Origin: Streptomyces sp. NBC_00582
Lineage (GTDB): Bacteria > Actinomycetota > Actinomycetes > Streptomycetales > Streptomycetaceae
Direction: 5' to 3'
NCBI RefSeq assembly: GCF_036345155.1
Contig: NZ_CP107772.1
Location: 8,432,001 to 8,496,000 of the forward strand
Length of the DNA stretch: 64,000 nucleotides
The notes under the pieces are model-generated. The model did not search any database, was not told where the DNA came from, and was given only the letters and a program-made list of their open reading frames with translations. The translations under genes and the position numbers were made by a program. Shown in pieces: positions 1 through 8,265 of this stretch (position 1 is its first letter; the number at the start of each line of letters is the position of its first letter).

Positions 1-323
1 CCGTAGTAGGCGACCCACACCAGGGTCGCGCCCATCGCGGCGCCGAGGAACTGGCCGGCCCAGTAGACCGGAACGTTGCTCCAGTCGCCGTCCTTGATCG
101 CGAGTGCGAGCGTCACGGCCGGGTTCAGATGGGCGCCGGACAGCGGCGCCGAGGTGTAGACGGCCGTGAGCACGGCGAAGCCCCACCCGAAGGTGATGGC
201 GAGCCAGCCGGCGTTGCGGGCCTTGGAGGCCTTCAGCGTGACGGCGGCGCAGACGCCACCGCCGAGCAGGATGAGTATGGCGGTACCGATGGTCTCGCCG
301 ATGAAGATGTCGGAGCTGGACAC
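1..323 (-). CDS. glpF: Glycerol uptake facilitator, MIP/aquaporin family (3' part outside window)
   Basis: Integral membrane channel that lets glycerol enter the cell for phosphorylation and catabolism. The first 107 codons are in the window. Translation starts at a GTG at 323 with an AGGAG seven bases upstream. The product shows two hydrophobic helices and the sequence [10 protein letters not shown], which carries the first NPA pore box of the MIP family. It lies downstream of gylR in the same direction, the order of the Streptomyces glycerol operon, so glpK and glpD would be expected beyond position 1. The 307-bp gap to gylR holds a strong terminator and two operator-like sites, which suggests its own promoter. 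Confidence 0.9.
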   Translation of the reverse strand, partial: MSSSDIFIGETIGTAILILLGGGVCAAVTLKASKARNAGWLAITFGWGFAVLTAVYTSAPLSGAHLNPAVTLALAIKDGDWSNVPVYWAGQFLGAAMGATLVWVAYY

Positions 324-453
324 CCGCGACTCCTTTGTCCTTCGTCCAGGGAAGCCGTTCTCCCCGGGTCCCTCCGGGGGTCTGGCGCCCTCGGGGGTGA
401 GAGCGATGCCGGTCCTTGGCGTTGTCACACTCTAGCGCGTATTGCCGGTAGGT

Positions 454-470
454 GTTCGACAATGCCGACC
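454..470. promoter_or_regulatory. Candidate GylR operator upstream of glpF
   Basis: GTTCGACAATGCCGACC is an imperfect palindrome that matches the site upstream of gylR (1452-1468) at 15 of 17 positions, with similar flanks. It lies about 130 bp upstream of the glpF start. Assignment to GylR is inferred from its position in front of both genes. Confidence 0.5.
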
Positions 471-512
471 GATGGACGGGAGTCTTGTCCCGGGGTCGCT
501 CGCCCGTCAAGA

Positions 513-529
513 GTTCGGTTGTCGAAAAC
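513..529. promoter_or_regulatory. Second, degenerate GylR-like site upstream of glpF
   Basis: GTTCGGTTGTCGAAAAC keeps the GTTCGG and TGTCGAA halves of the gylR-upstream site but with a spacer two bases shorter. It lies between the gylR terminator and the stronger site at 454-470. Confidence 0.3.
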
Positions 530-583
530 GCGATCGTTACTGATCCCCGGGATGCGGGTGGGGTCCGCGGGGTGCCCGCGGGC

Positions 584-627
584 ACGACGAAGGCCGGGAC
601 GCCGTACGGCGTCCCGGCCTTCGTCGT
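584..627 (-). terminator. gylR terminator hairpin
   Basis: Perfect 20-bp stem (584-603 with 608-627) and a 4-base loop, immediately after the gylR stop codon. There is no clear U-tract, as is common in Streptomyces. It would insulate glpF from gylR read-through. Confidence 0.85.
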
Positions 628-630
628 CGT

Positions 631-1395
631 TCAGAAGCGCCCGGCGCCCAGGTCCCGCGACACCGCGCGGGCGCAGTCGCGTACCGCCGCGATCAGCTCG
701 GGGCGCAGCTCGCCCTCCCGGCACAGCCGCTCCACGGCCCCCGTGATGCCCACCGCGCCGACCGGCATGCGGCGCCGGTCGTGGATGGGCGCGGCGATGG
801 ACGCCACGCCCTCCCAGGTCTCCTCCACGTCGGCCGCGTACCCACGCGCGCGCGTGACGTCGAGGATGTGCTCGAAGTCGTCCAGGTCGCAGACGGTGCG
901 GTCCGTGAAGGGCTTGCGGTCGGCCTCCAGGGCCTCGCTGTGCGCCACCGGGTCGTACGCCGAGAGCACCTTGCCGAGCGCCGTGGAGTGCAGCGGCTGC
1001 ATGGCCCCGATCTCCAGCACCTGCCGGCTGTCGTCCGGACGGAAGACGTGGTGCACGATCAGCACGCCCTGCTGGTGCAGCACGCCCAGATGGACGCTCT
1101 CGCCGCTGGACCGCGCCAGGTCGTCCGTCCACACCAGGGCCCGCGCCCGCAGTTCGTGCACGTCCAGGTAGGTGGTGCCCAGCCGGAGCAGCTCCGCCCC
1201 GAGCTGGTAGCGCCCGGAGGCGTCGTCCTGTTCGACGAACCCCTCCTGCTGGAGCGTGCGCAGGATGCCGTGGGCGGTGCCCTTGGCCAGGCCCAGCGCC
1301 GAGGCGATGTCGGACAGGCCCAGCCGCCGCTCCCCGCCCGCGAGCAGCCGCAGCATCGCCGCCGCCCGTTCGACCGACTGGATGTTCCGTGCCAT
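631..1395 (-). CDS. gylR: IclR-family glycerol operon regulator GylR
   Basis: Transcription factor expected to repress the glycerol operon and probably itself, responding to a glycerol-derived signal. The protein has 254 residues, the length I recall for S. coelicolor GylR. A winged HTH occupies about residues 8-60 (A-L-G-L-A-K-G-T-A-H-G-I-L-R is the recognition-helix region) and an IclR effector domain follows, about 75-250. The ATG at 1395 was chosen over upstream starts because a GGCAGGAGGG ribosome binding site lies directly before it and the IclR homology begins right after it. It is followed by a strong terminator and then glpF, and it diverges from metH. Confidence 0.9.
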   Translation of the reverse strand: MARNIQSVERAAAMLRLLAGGERRLGLSDIASALGLAKGTAHGILRTLQQEGFVEQDDASGRYQLGAELLRLGTTYLDVHELRARALVWTDDLARSSGESVHLGVLHQQGVLIVHHVFRPDDSRQVLEIGAMQPLHSTALGKVLSAYDPVAHSEALEADRKPFTDRTVCDLDDFEHILDVTRARGYAADVEETWEGVASIAAPIHDRRRMPVGAVGITGAVERLCREGELRPELIAAVRDCARAVSRDLGAGRF

Positions 1396-1451
1396 CCGCC
1401 CTCCTGCCTCCGTCCCCTTCGCCGTTCCACGAGCGGCACGCAAGTACCGTC

Positions 1452-1468
1452 GTTCGGCAATGTCGAAC
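1452..1468. promoter_or_regulatory. Candidate GylR operator upstream of gylR
   Basis: GTTCGGCAATGTCGAAC is a near-perfect palindrome (GTTCGGCA / TGTCGAAC) 57 bp upstream of the gylR start. A related site is found in front of glpF in inverted orientation. The site suggests autoregulation. Confidence 0.5.
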
Positions 1469-1629
1469 ACTACCGGTCCATGTCGACCTCCCGCTAATGG
1501 TCGGTCAACACCTGTTACACCACGCGACCCCCGGAAGTGACGTGGCGGCAGTGTGGCGGTGACCGGTCCCTCGCGCGAGCACCGGCACGACCGCCGGCCC
1601 CCTTCGGCCCCGTCCGCCCCGTGGACGCC

Positions 1630-1660
1630 CTGACCATACGGCCCCCGTCCCGGCTACCCT
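1630..1660 (+). promoter_or_regulatory. Probable metH promoter
   Basis: CTGACC (1630-1635) and TACCCT (1655-1660) resemble SigHrdB -35 and -10 hexamers with a 19-bp spacer. The predicted start, near 1666-1668, coincides with the first base of the hairpin in the leader RNA. The rest of the 354-bp gylR-metH gap shows no gene. Confidence 0.5.
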
Positions 1661-1664
1661 GACG

Positions 1665-1742
1665 GCGTGCGCACTCCTCGGGAAGCCGTACCGCACGCAT
1701 CCTGAGGTCACGCAAAGCCGACAGCCGTCGCATCCGAGGGAG
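1665..1742 (+). promoter_or_regulatory. Structured metH leader RNA: H-type pseudoknot with alternative pairing to the ribosome binding site
   Basis: A hairpin GCGTGCG (1665-1671) / CGCACGC (1692-1698) has in its loop CCTCGGG (1676-1682), which pairs with CCTGAGG (1701-1707) just 3' of the hairpin. This makes a 7+7 bp pseudoknot with one G-U pair. The same loop strand can instead pair with CCGAGG (1734-1739), which contains the metH ribosome binding site. Mutually exclusive pairing of this kind is a hallmark of translational riboswitches. A conserved leader motif upstream of Streptomyces metH has, I believe, been catalogued; methionine-cycle metabolites are the obvious candidate ligands. The ligand is not known from sequence. 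Confidence 0.65.
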
Positions 1743-1749
1743 CCCTTCC

Positions 1750-4700
1750 ATGGCCTCTGTGCCGCCGACCCCTTCCGCCGACAGCCGGACCCGTGTGTCC
1801 GAGCTCCGCCAGGCCCTGGCCACCCGTGTGGTGGTGGCCGACGGGGCCATGGGCACCATGCTCCAGGCCCAGGAGCCCACCCTCGAGGACTTCCAGAACC
1901 TCGAGGGCTGCAACGAGATCCTCAACCTCACCCGGCCCGACATCGTCCGTTCGGTCCACGAGGCCTACTTCGACGCGGGCGTCGACTGCGTCGAGACCAA
2001 CACGTTCGGCGCAAACCACTCCGCGATGGCCGAGTACGACATCGCCGAGCGCGTCCACGAGCTGTCCGAGGCGGGCGCCCGCATCGCCCGCGAAACCGCC
2101 GACGCCTACACCGCCCGCGACGGACGGCAGCGCTGGGTCCTCGGCTCGATCGGCCCCGGCACCAAGCTGCCCACCCTCGGCCACATCGGCTACGGCACCC
2201 TGCGCGACGGCTTCCAGGCCAACGCCGAGGGACTCCTCGCCGGCGGCGCCGACGCCCTGATCGTCGAGACCACCCAGGACCTCCTGCAGACCAAGTCGTC
2301 CATCCTGGGCGCCAAGCGCGCCATGGAGGCCACCGGCACCGAGGTCCCCCTGCTGGTCTCCATGGCCTTCGAGACGACCGGCACCATGCTGCTGGGCTCC
2401 GAGATCGGCGCCGCGCTCACCGCGCTGGAACCCCTCGGCATCGACATGATCGGCCTGAACTGTTCCACCGGCCCCGCCGAGATGAGCGAACACCTGCGCT
2501 ATCTCGCCCGGCACTCCCGCACCCCCCTGCTGTGCATGCCGAACGCCGGTCTGCCGATCCTCACCAAGGACGGCGCCCACTTCCCGCTCGACCCCGAGGG
2601 TCTGGCCGACGCCCAGCAGAACTTCGTACGCGACTACGGCCTCAACCTCGTCGGCGGCTGCTGCGGCACCACCCCCGAGCACCTCAGGCAGCTCGTGGAG
2701 CGCGTCCAGGGCGCCACGCCCGTCGAGCGCGCCCCCCGCCCCGAGCCCGGCGCCGCCTCGCTCTACCAGACGGTCCCCTTCCGCCAGGACACCTCGTACC
2801 TGGCGATCGGCGAGCGCACCAACGCCAACGGCTCCAAGAAGTTCCGCGAGGCCATGCTCGAGGCCCGCTGGGACGACTGCGTCGAGATGGCCCGCGAGCA
2901 GATCCGCGAGGGCGCGCACATGCTCGACCTGTGCGTCGACTACGTCGGCCGCGACGGCGTCGCCGACATGGAGGAGCTCGCGGGCCGCTTCGCCACCGCC
3001 TCCACCCTGCCGATCGTGCTGGACTCCACCGAGGTCGACGTCATCCAGGCCGGTCTGGAGAAGCTCGGCGGCCGCGCGGTGATCAACTCCGTGAACTACG
3101 AGGACGGCGACGGACCCGAGTCCCGCTTCGCTCGCGTCACCCGGCTGGCCCAGGAGCACGGCGCCGCGCTGATCGCCCTCACCATCGACGAGGAGGGCCA
3201 GGCCCGCACCCCCGAGAAGAAGGTCGAGATCGCCGAACGGCTCATCGACGACCTCACCGGGAACTGGGGCATCCAGGAGTCGGACATCCTCATCGACACC
3301 CTGACCTTCACCATCTGCACCGGTCAGGAGGAGTCCCGGGGGGACGGCATCGCCACCATCGAGGCGATCCGCGAACTCAAGCGCCGCCACCCCGACGTCC
3401 AGACCACCCTCGGTCTGTCCAACATCTCCTTCGGCCTCAACCCGGCCGCCCGCATCCTGCTGAACTCCGTCTTCCTCGACGAGTGCGTCAAGGCGGGCCT
3501 GGACTCCGCCATCGTCCACGCCTCCAAGATCCTCCCCATCGCCCGCTTCAGCGAGGAGGAGGTGCAGACCGCCCTCGACCTCATCCACGACCGCCGCGCC
3601 GAGGGCTACGACCCCCTCCAGAAGCTCATGCAGCTCTTCGAGGGCGCCACCGCGAAGTCCCTCAAGGCCGGCAAGGCCGAGGAACTCGCCGCCCTGCCGC
3701 TGGAGGAGCGCCTCAAGCGCCGCATCATCGACGGCGAGCGCAACGGCCTGGAGGCCGACCTCGACGAGGCCCTCCAGGACCGCCCCGCGCTGGACATCGT
3801 CAACGAGACGCTCCTGGACGGCATGAAGGTCGTCGGCGAGCTGTTCGGCTCCGGCCAGATGCAGCTGCCCTTCGTGCTCCAGTCCGCCGAGGTCATGAAG
3901 GCCGCCGTCGCCCACCTCGAACCGCACATGGAGAAGTCCGACGCCGACGGCAAGGGCACCATCGTCCTCGCCACCGTGCGCGGAGACGTCCACGACATCG
4001 GCAAGAACCTCGTCGACATCATCCTGTCCAACAACGGCTACAACGTCGTCAACCTCGGCATCAAGCAGCCCGTCTCCGCGATCCTCGACGCCGCCCAGGA
4101 GCACCGCGCCGACGTCATCGGCATGTCCGGTCTCCTGGTCAAGTCCACGGTGATCATGAAGGAGAACCTGGAGGAGCTCAACAGCCGGGGCCTCGCCGCG
4201 AACTACCCGGTCATCCTCGGCGGCGCCGCCCTCACCCGCGCCTACGTCGAGCAGGACCTGCACGAGATCTACCAGGGCGAGGTCCGCTACGCCCGCGACG
4301 CCTTCGAGGGCCTGCACCTGATGGACGCCCTCATCGGCGTCAAGCGGGGCGTCCCCGGCGCCAAGCTGCCCGAGCTCAAGCAGCGCCGGGTGCGCGCCGG
4401 AGCCGCCGTGACCGTCGAGGAACGGCCCGAGGAGGGCCACGTCCGCTCCGACGTCGCCACCGACAACCCCATCCCCGAGCCGCCCTTCTGGGGCACCCGC
4501 GTCATCAAGGGCATCCAGCTCAAGGAGTACGCCACCTGGCTGGACGAGGGCGCCCTCTTCAAGGGCCAGTGGGGCCTCAAGCAGGCCCGCACCGGCGACG
4601 GACCGACCTACGAGGAGCTCGTCGAGACCGAGGGCCGCCCGCGTCTGCGCGGCCTGCTCGACCGGCTCCAGACGGAGAACCTCCTGGAAGCCGCCGTGGT

Positions 4701-5265
4701 CCACGGCTACTTCCCCTGCGTGTCCAAGGACGACGACCTGATCATCCTGGACGAGCACGGCAACGAACGCACCCGGTTCACCTTCCCGCGCCAGCGCCGC
4801 GGCCGCCGGCTGTGCCTCGCGGACTTCTTCCGCCCCCAGGAGTCGGGCGAGACCGACGTCGTCGGCCTCCAGGTCGTCACCGTCGGCTCCCGCATCGGCG
4901 AGGAGACCGCCAAGCTCTTCGCGTCGGACTCCTACCGCGACTACCTCGAACTGCACGGCCTGTCCGTCCAGCTCGCGGAGGCCCTCGCCGAGTACTGGCA
5001 CGCGCGGGTGCGCTCCGAGCTGGGCTTCGCCGGCGAGGACCCCGCCGACATCGAGGACATGTTCTCCCTGAAGTACCGCGGTGCCCGCTTCTCCCTCGGC
5101 TACGGCGCCTGCCCCGACCTGGAGGACCGCGCCAAGATCGCCGACCTGCTCCAGCCCGAGCGGATCGGCGTCCACCTGTCCGAGGAGTTCCAGCTCCACC
5201 CCGAGCAGTCCACCGACGCGATCGTGATCCACCACCCGGAGGCGAAGTACTTCAACGCCCGGTGA
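1750..5265 (+). CDS. metH: Cobalamin-dependent methionine synthase
   Basis: Transfers a methyl group from 5-methyltetrahydrofolate to homocysteine through methylcobalamin, giving methionine; cytosolic. The 1171-residue protein is of full family length. The homocysteine domain (about 1-325) carries the zinc ligands Cys238, Cys304 and Cys305. A pterin-binding domain (about 350-620) follows, then the cobalamin cap and B12 domain, where D746-x-H748-x-x-G751 supplies the lower cobalt ligand, and a C-terminal S-adenosylmethionine-binding reactivation domain (about 900-1171). The start ATG follows GAGGGAG. Expression is probably controlled by the leader RNA at 1665-1742. A terminator follows the gene. 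Confidence 0.97.
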   Translation: MASVPPTPSADSRTRVSELRQALATRVVVADGAMGTMLQAQEPTLEDFQNLEGCNEILNLTRPDIVRSVHEAYFDAGVDCVETNTFGANHSAMAEYDIAERVHELSEAGARIARETADAYTARDGRQRWVLGSIGPGTKLPTLGHIGYGTLRDGFQANAEGLLAGGADALIVETTQDLLQTKSSILGAKRAMEATGTEVPLLVSMAFETTGTMLLGSEIGAALTALEPLGIDMIGLNCSTGPAEMSEHLRYLARHSRTPLLCMPNAGLPILTKDGAHFPLDPEGLADAQQNFVRDYGLNLVGGCCGTTPEHLRQLVERVQGATPVERAPRPEPGAASLYQTVPFRQDTSYLAIGERTNANGSKKFREAMLEARWDDCVEMAREQIREGAHMLDLCVDYVGRDGVADMEELAGRFATASTLPIVLDSTEVDVIQAGLEKLGGRAVINSVNYEDGDGPESRFARVTRLAQEHGAALIALTIDEEGQARTPEKKVEIAERLIDDLTGNWGIQESDILIDTLTFTICTGQEESRGDGIATIEAIRELKRRHPDVQTTLGLSNISFGLNPAARILLNSVFLDECVKAGLDSAIVHASKILPIARFSEEEVQTALDLIHDRRAEGYDPLQKLMQLFEGATAKSLKAGKAEELAALPLEERLKRRIIDGERNGLEADLDEALQDRPALDIVNETLLDGMKVVGELFGSGQMQLPFVLQSAEVMKAAVAHLEPHMEKSDADGKGTIVLATVRGDVHDIGKNLVDIILSNNGYNVVNLGIKQPVSAILDAAQEHRADVIGMSGLLVKSTVIMKENLEELNSRGLAANYPVILGGAALTRAYVEQDLHEIYQGEVRYARDAFEGLHLMDALIGVKRGVPGAKLPELKQRRVRAGAAVTVEERPEEGHVRSDVATDNPIPEPPFWGTRVIKGIQLKEYATWLDEGALFKGQWGLKQARTGDGPTYEELVETEGRPRLRGLLDRLQTENLLEAAVVHGYFPCVSKDDDLIILDEHGNERTRFTFPRQRRGRRLCLADFFRPQESGETDVVGLQVVTVGSRIGEETAKLFASDSYRDYLELHGLSVQLAEALAEYWHARVRSELGFAGEDPADIEDMFSLKYRGARFSLGYGACPDLEDRAKIADLLQPERIGVHLSEEFQLHPEQSTDAIVIHHPEAKYFNAR

Positions 5266-5319
5266 CCCCCGTGTCACCGAGCACACTGATCCGATAAGTC
5301 GTACACTGGTCGGTCCACT

Positions 5320-5352
5320 GCAGGCCGGTTCCCCGCGCGGGAACCGGCCTGC
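5320..5352 (+). terminator. metH terminator
   Basis: Perfect 14-bp stem (5320-5333 with 5339-5352) and a 5-base loop, 54 bp after the metH stop and 24 bp before the next gene. Confidence 0.8.
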
Positions 5353-5376
5353 TCGTCCCTCAAAGGAGGTACGTGG

Positions 5377-6072
5377 ATGACCAGCACGGTTCCCGCGCCA
5401 TTCACCCGCACGGCCGAAGGCTCGGCCCTCCAGGCGGTGCTCCTGGACATGGACGGCACCCTGGTGGACACCGAGGGCTTCTGGTGGGACGTCGAGGTCG
5501 AGGTCTTCGCCGGTCTCGGCCACGCCCTCGACGACTCCTGGCGCCATGTCGTGGTCGGCGGCCCGATGAGCCGCAGCGCCGGGTTCCTGATCGAGGCGAC
5601 CGGGGCCGACATCACCCTCGCCGAACTGTCCGTCCTGCTCAACGACGGGTTCGAGGACCGCATCACCCGCGCCCTGCCCCTGATGCCGGGAGCCGCCCGG
5701 CTGCTCGCCGAACTCGTCGAGCACGAGATCCCGACGGCCCTCGTCTCGGCCTCGCACCGGCGCATCATCGACCGCGTCCTGGCCTCGCTCGGGCCCCAGC
5801 ACTTCACGCTGACCGTCGCCGGCGACGAGGTGGCCCGCACCAAGCCGCACCCCGACCCCTACCTCCTGGCGGCCGCGGGCCTCGGCGTGGACCCGGCCAG
5901 ATGCGCCGTCGTCGAGGACACCGCGACCGGCGTCGCCTCGGCGGAGGCGGCGGGCTGCCATGTCGTGGCGGTGCCCTCCGTGGCCCCGATCCCCGCGGCC
6001 GCCCGGCGCACCGTGGTGCCCACGCTGGAACAGGTCGACTTGTCTTTTCTCCGCGGTCTGATGCCCCTGTGA
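5377..6072 (+). CDS. HAD-superfamily phosphatase (beta-phosphoglucomutase-like)
   Basis: Cytosolic hydrolase or phosphomutase of the haloacid dehalogenase superfamily, 231 residues. Motif I is L-L-D24-M-D26-G-T (nucleophile Asp24, acid-base Asp26). Motif II is the S-A-S-H segment, the motif III lysine is in R-T-K-P-H-P-D, and motif IV is V-V-E-D-T. The helical cap inserted after motif I puts it in subclass I. A strong ribosome binding site, AAAGGAGGT, precedes the ATG. It follows metH across a terminator, so it probably depends on read-through or its own promoter. The substrate cannot be deduced from sequence. Confidence 0.85.
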   Translation: MTSTVPAPFTRTAEGSALQAVLLDMDGTLVDTEGFWWDVEVEVFAGLGHALDDSWRHVVVGGPMSRSAGFLIEATGADITLAELSVLLNDGFEDRITRALPLMPGAARLLAELVEHEIPTALVSASHRRIIDRVLASLGPQHFTLTVAGDEVARTKPHPDPYLLAAAGLGVDPARCAVVEDTATGVASAEAAGCHVVAVPSVAPIPAAARRTVVPTLEQVDLSFLRGLMPL

Positions 6073-6567
6073 CTCCGCTCCGATGATCACCCCCGCGATC
6101 ATGGGTGATCCGTTCGATGACGGAATTCACAGCGGTCGTTCACCGAGCGTGCACCGCCGATAGCAAGGTAATTCGGCGGATGTGCGCGCGGGGGAATCAG
6201 AGGGTGGAATTCCGATCTCAGGTAACGGTTGAATTTCGGACTGGCGCAGACTGTTGACGGTGTGACGTTCCCCACGTCAGGCAGGGTCGACAGGGGAGTG
6301 ACCGTGTGCGCGGATGCCGCGTTCCGGGCGTTCGGCCGCACCCTTGTGTCCCGATTGATGGACGGCTGCGTGGATCGTTCCACTGATGATTCTTCAATGC
6401 GTTCGCATACGGTTTCGCAGCGTGATGGGCTTTCAACTCCGGTCGCGGCGGACGCTCCTGCCGGCCCGGACTAATCTCTTCGCGGAACATCACCCCTCTC
6501 CCCGTGATCCGCCGCGACACCCCTGCATGCCGGGTACACGGACCGACAGCTCTGGAGAAACTCGAGC
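6073..6567. other. 495-bp intergenic region, AT-richer than its surroundings
   Basis: No convincing gene was found; an 81-codon frame at 6229-6474 lacks coding-type codon bias. A hairpin (CCGCCGA 6154-6160 with TCGGCGG 6173-6179) may end the HAD transcript. TAATCT at 6472-6477 is a possible -10 for the downstream lipoprotein gene. Confidence 0.5.
6263..6279. promoter_or_regulatory. Inverted repeat TGACGT-N5-ACGTCA, possible operator
   Basis: Perfect 6-bp half-sites around TTCCC, just downstream of a TTGACG hexamer, in the long region in front of the first lipoprotein gene. No regulator can be assigned. Confidence 0.25.
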
Positions 6568-8175
6568 ATGAACCGCAAGACTTTGGTGCTGCCGGCCGTG
6601 GTCGGTCTGCTCGCGCCCGTACTCGCCGCCTGCGGCGGGGCCGACAGCGGGAGCGGCGGCGGCGACGCCATCGTCGTGGGCACCACGGACCGGTTCACCG
6701 CCACGAAGGCCGCGCCCGCGCCGCTCGACCCGGCCTACGCCTACGACGTCGGCACCTGGAACATCCTGCGCCAGACCGTGCAGACCCTGATGATCGTGCC
6801 CAAGGGCGACGGCGACCCCGTCCCCGAGGCGGCGCAGTCCTGCGGGTTCACCGACAGCGGCAACGAGCGCTACGCCTGCAAGCTCCGTGACGGTCTGAAG
6901 TTCGCCAACGGCGACGCCATCACCGCCAAGGACGTCAAGTTCTCCATCGACCGCGCTCGCGCCATCAAGGCCGACACCGGCGTCTTCGCCCTGCTGTCCA
7001 CCATCGACACCGTCGAGACGCAGGGTGACAACGAAGTCATCTTCCACCTCAAGACCGCCGACGCCACCTTCCCGTACAAGCTGTCGACCCCGGTCGCCGG
7101 CATCGTCAACCCCGACGACTACGAGAAGGACAAGCTCCGCGACGGCTTCGAGGTCGACGGCTCCGGGCCGTACACCCTGAAGGCCGAGACCGACGGCGAT
7201 GCCATCACCAAGGCCGTGTTCACCAAGAACCCCCGCTACAAGGGGACGCTGAAGGTGAACAACGACGAGGTCGACATGGTGTCCTACGACGACGCCGACG
7301 CCATGGGCACCGCCATCGAAAAGGGCGACATCGACCTGATGACCCGTACGATGTCCCCGGAGCAGATCCAGAAGCTCTCCGGCGCCTCCGCCGACAGCGA
7401 CATCGACATGGTCGAGCTCGCCGGCCTGGAGATCCGCTACCTCGCCTTCAACACCGACGCACCGGCCGTCAAGACCAAGGCCGTGCGTCAGGCGATGGCC
7501 CAGGTCGTCAACCGCAACGAGCTTGTCGCCCAGGTCTACGGCTCCCAGGCAGAGGCCCTCTACTCGCTCGTCCCGGCCTCCGTCACCGGCCACTCCAACG
7601 CCTTCTTCAACAAGTACAGCGACCCGAGCGTCACCAAGGCCAAGGCCCTGCTCGCCGACGCGAACATCACCACCCCGGTCAAGCTCACGCTGAACTACAC
7701 GACCGACCACTACGGCCCGGCCACCAAGCAGGAGTTCGAGCTGCTGAAGAAGCAGCTCAACGACAGCGGCCTGTTCGACGTCACCATCAAGGGCACCGTC
7801 TGGGACACCTTCGCCCCCGCCGAGCGCAAGGGTGAGTACGCCGTTTACGGCATGGGCTGGTTCCCCGACTTCCCCGACGCGGACAACTTCCTCGCGCCGT
7901 TCCTGGACGAGGACAACACCCTCAACTCGCCGTACAGCAACAGCGACATCATCAACCACCTGATCCCGCAGTCCCGCCGGGAGGCAGACCGCATCAGCGC
8001 GGCCAAGAGCCTCACCGAGATCCAGGACATCGTCGCCGACGACGTCCCGATCCTCCCGCTGTGGCAGGGCAAGCAGTACATCGCGGCCAGCACCGACATC
8101 ACCGGCACGGCGTACGTCCTGAACTCCTCCGCCACCCTCCAGCTGTGGGAACTGGGCCGGGGTGTGAGCAACTGA
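6568..8175 (+). CDS. ABC transporter substrate-binding lipoprotein, family 5 (peptide/oligopeptide type)
   Basis: Extracytoplasmic lipid-anchored receptor, 535 residues. The signal peptide ends in the lipobox L-A-A-C with Cys22 as the lipidated residue. The remainder is an SBP_bac_5 fold, with the family's L-R-D-G-L-K-F-A-N-G-D segment about 90 residues after the lipobox. Such proteins usually bind peptides, nickel or sugars; the ligand is not evident. The start ATG has a weak GGAG. A paralogue follows 90 bp downstream, and neither gene has permease or ATPase genes beside it, so the partner transporter must be encoded elsewhere. Confidence 0.85.
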   Translation: MNRKTLVLPAVVGLLAPVLAACGGADSGSGGGDAIVVGTTDRFTATKAAPAPLDPAYAYDVGTWNILRQTVQTLMIVPKGDGDPVPEAAQSCGFTDSGNERYACKLRDGLKFANGDAITAKDVKFSIDRARAIKADTGVFALLSTIDTVETQGDNEVIFHLKTADATFPYKLSTPVAGIVNPDDYEKDKLRDGFEVDGSGPYTLKAETDGDAITKAVFTKNPRYKGTLKVNNDEVDMVSYDDADAMGTAIEKGDIDLMTRTMSPEQIQKLSGASADSDIDMVELAGLEIRYLAFNTDAPAVKTKAVRQAMAQVVNRNELVAQVYGSQAEALYSLVPASVTGHSNAFFNKYSDPSVTKAKALLADANITTPVKLTLNYTTDHYGPATKQEFELLKKQLNDSGLFDVTIKGTVWDTFAPAERKGEYAVYGMGWFPDFPDADNFLAPFLDEDNTLNSPYSNSDIINHLIPQSRREADRISAAKSLTEIQDIVADDVPILPLWQGKQYIAASTDITGTAYVLNSSATLQLWELGRGVSN

Positions 8176-8265
8176 GAGGCTCTGTCCGTCGGGTGATACG
8201 TTTTTCGCGGCCGGGGCCCGGGACGGCGGTCCCGGTGTGACGGGACCCGACGACAAAGGTATTTC

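Noticed and set aside
1708..6102. 1464-codon open frame on the minus strand opposite metH and the HAD gene
   Set aside because: Product is Gly/Val/Asp/Glu-rich low-complexity sequence typical of the antisense of GC-rich codons, and the plus strand encodes a clear MetH.
6229..6474. 81-codon frame in the gap before the lipoprotein genes
   Set aside because: Lacks Streptomyces third-position GC bias and a ribosome binding site; overlaps an inverted repeat and promoter-like elements.
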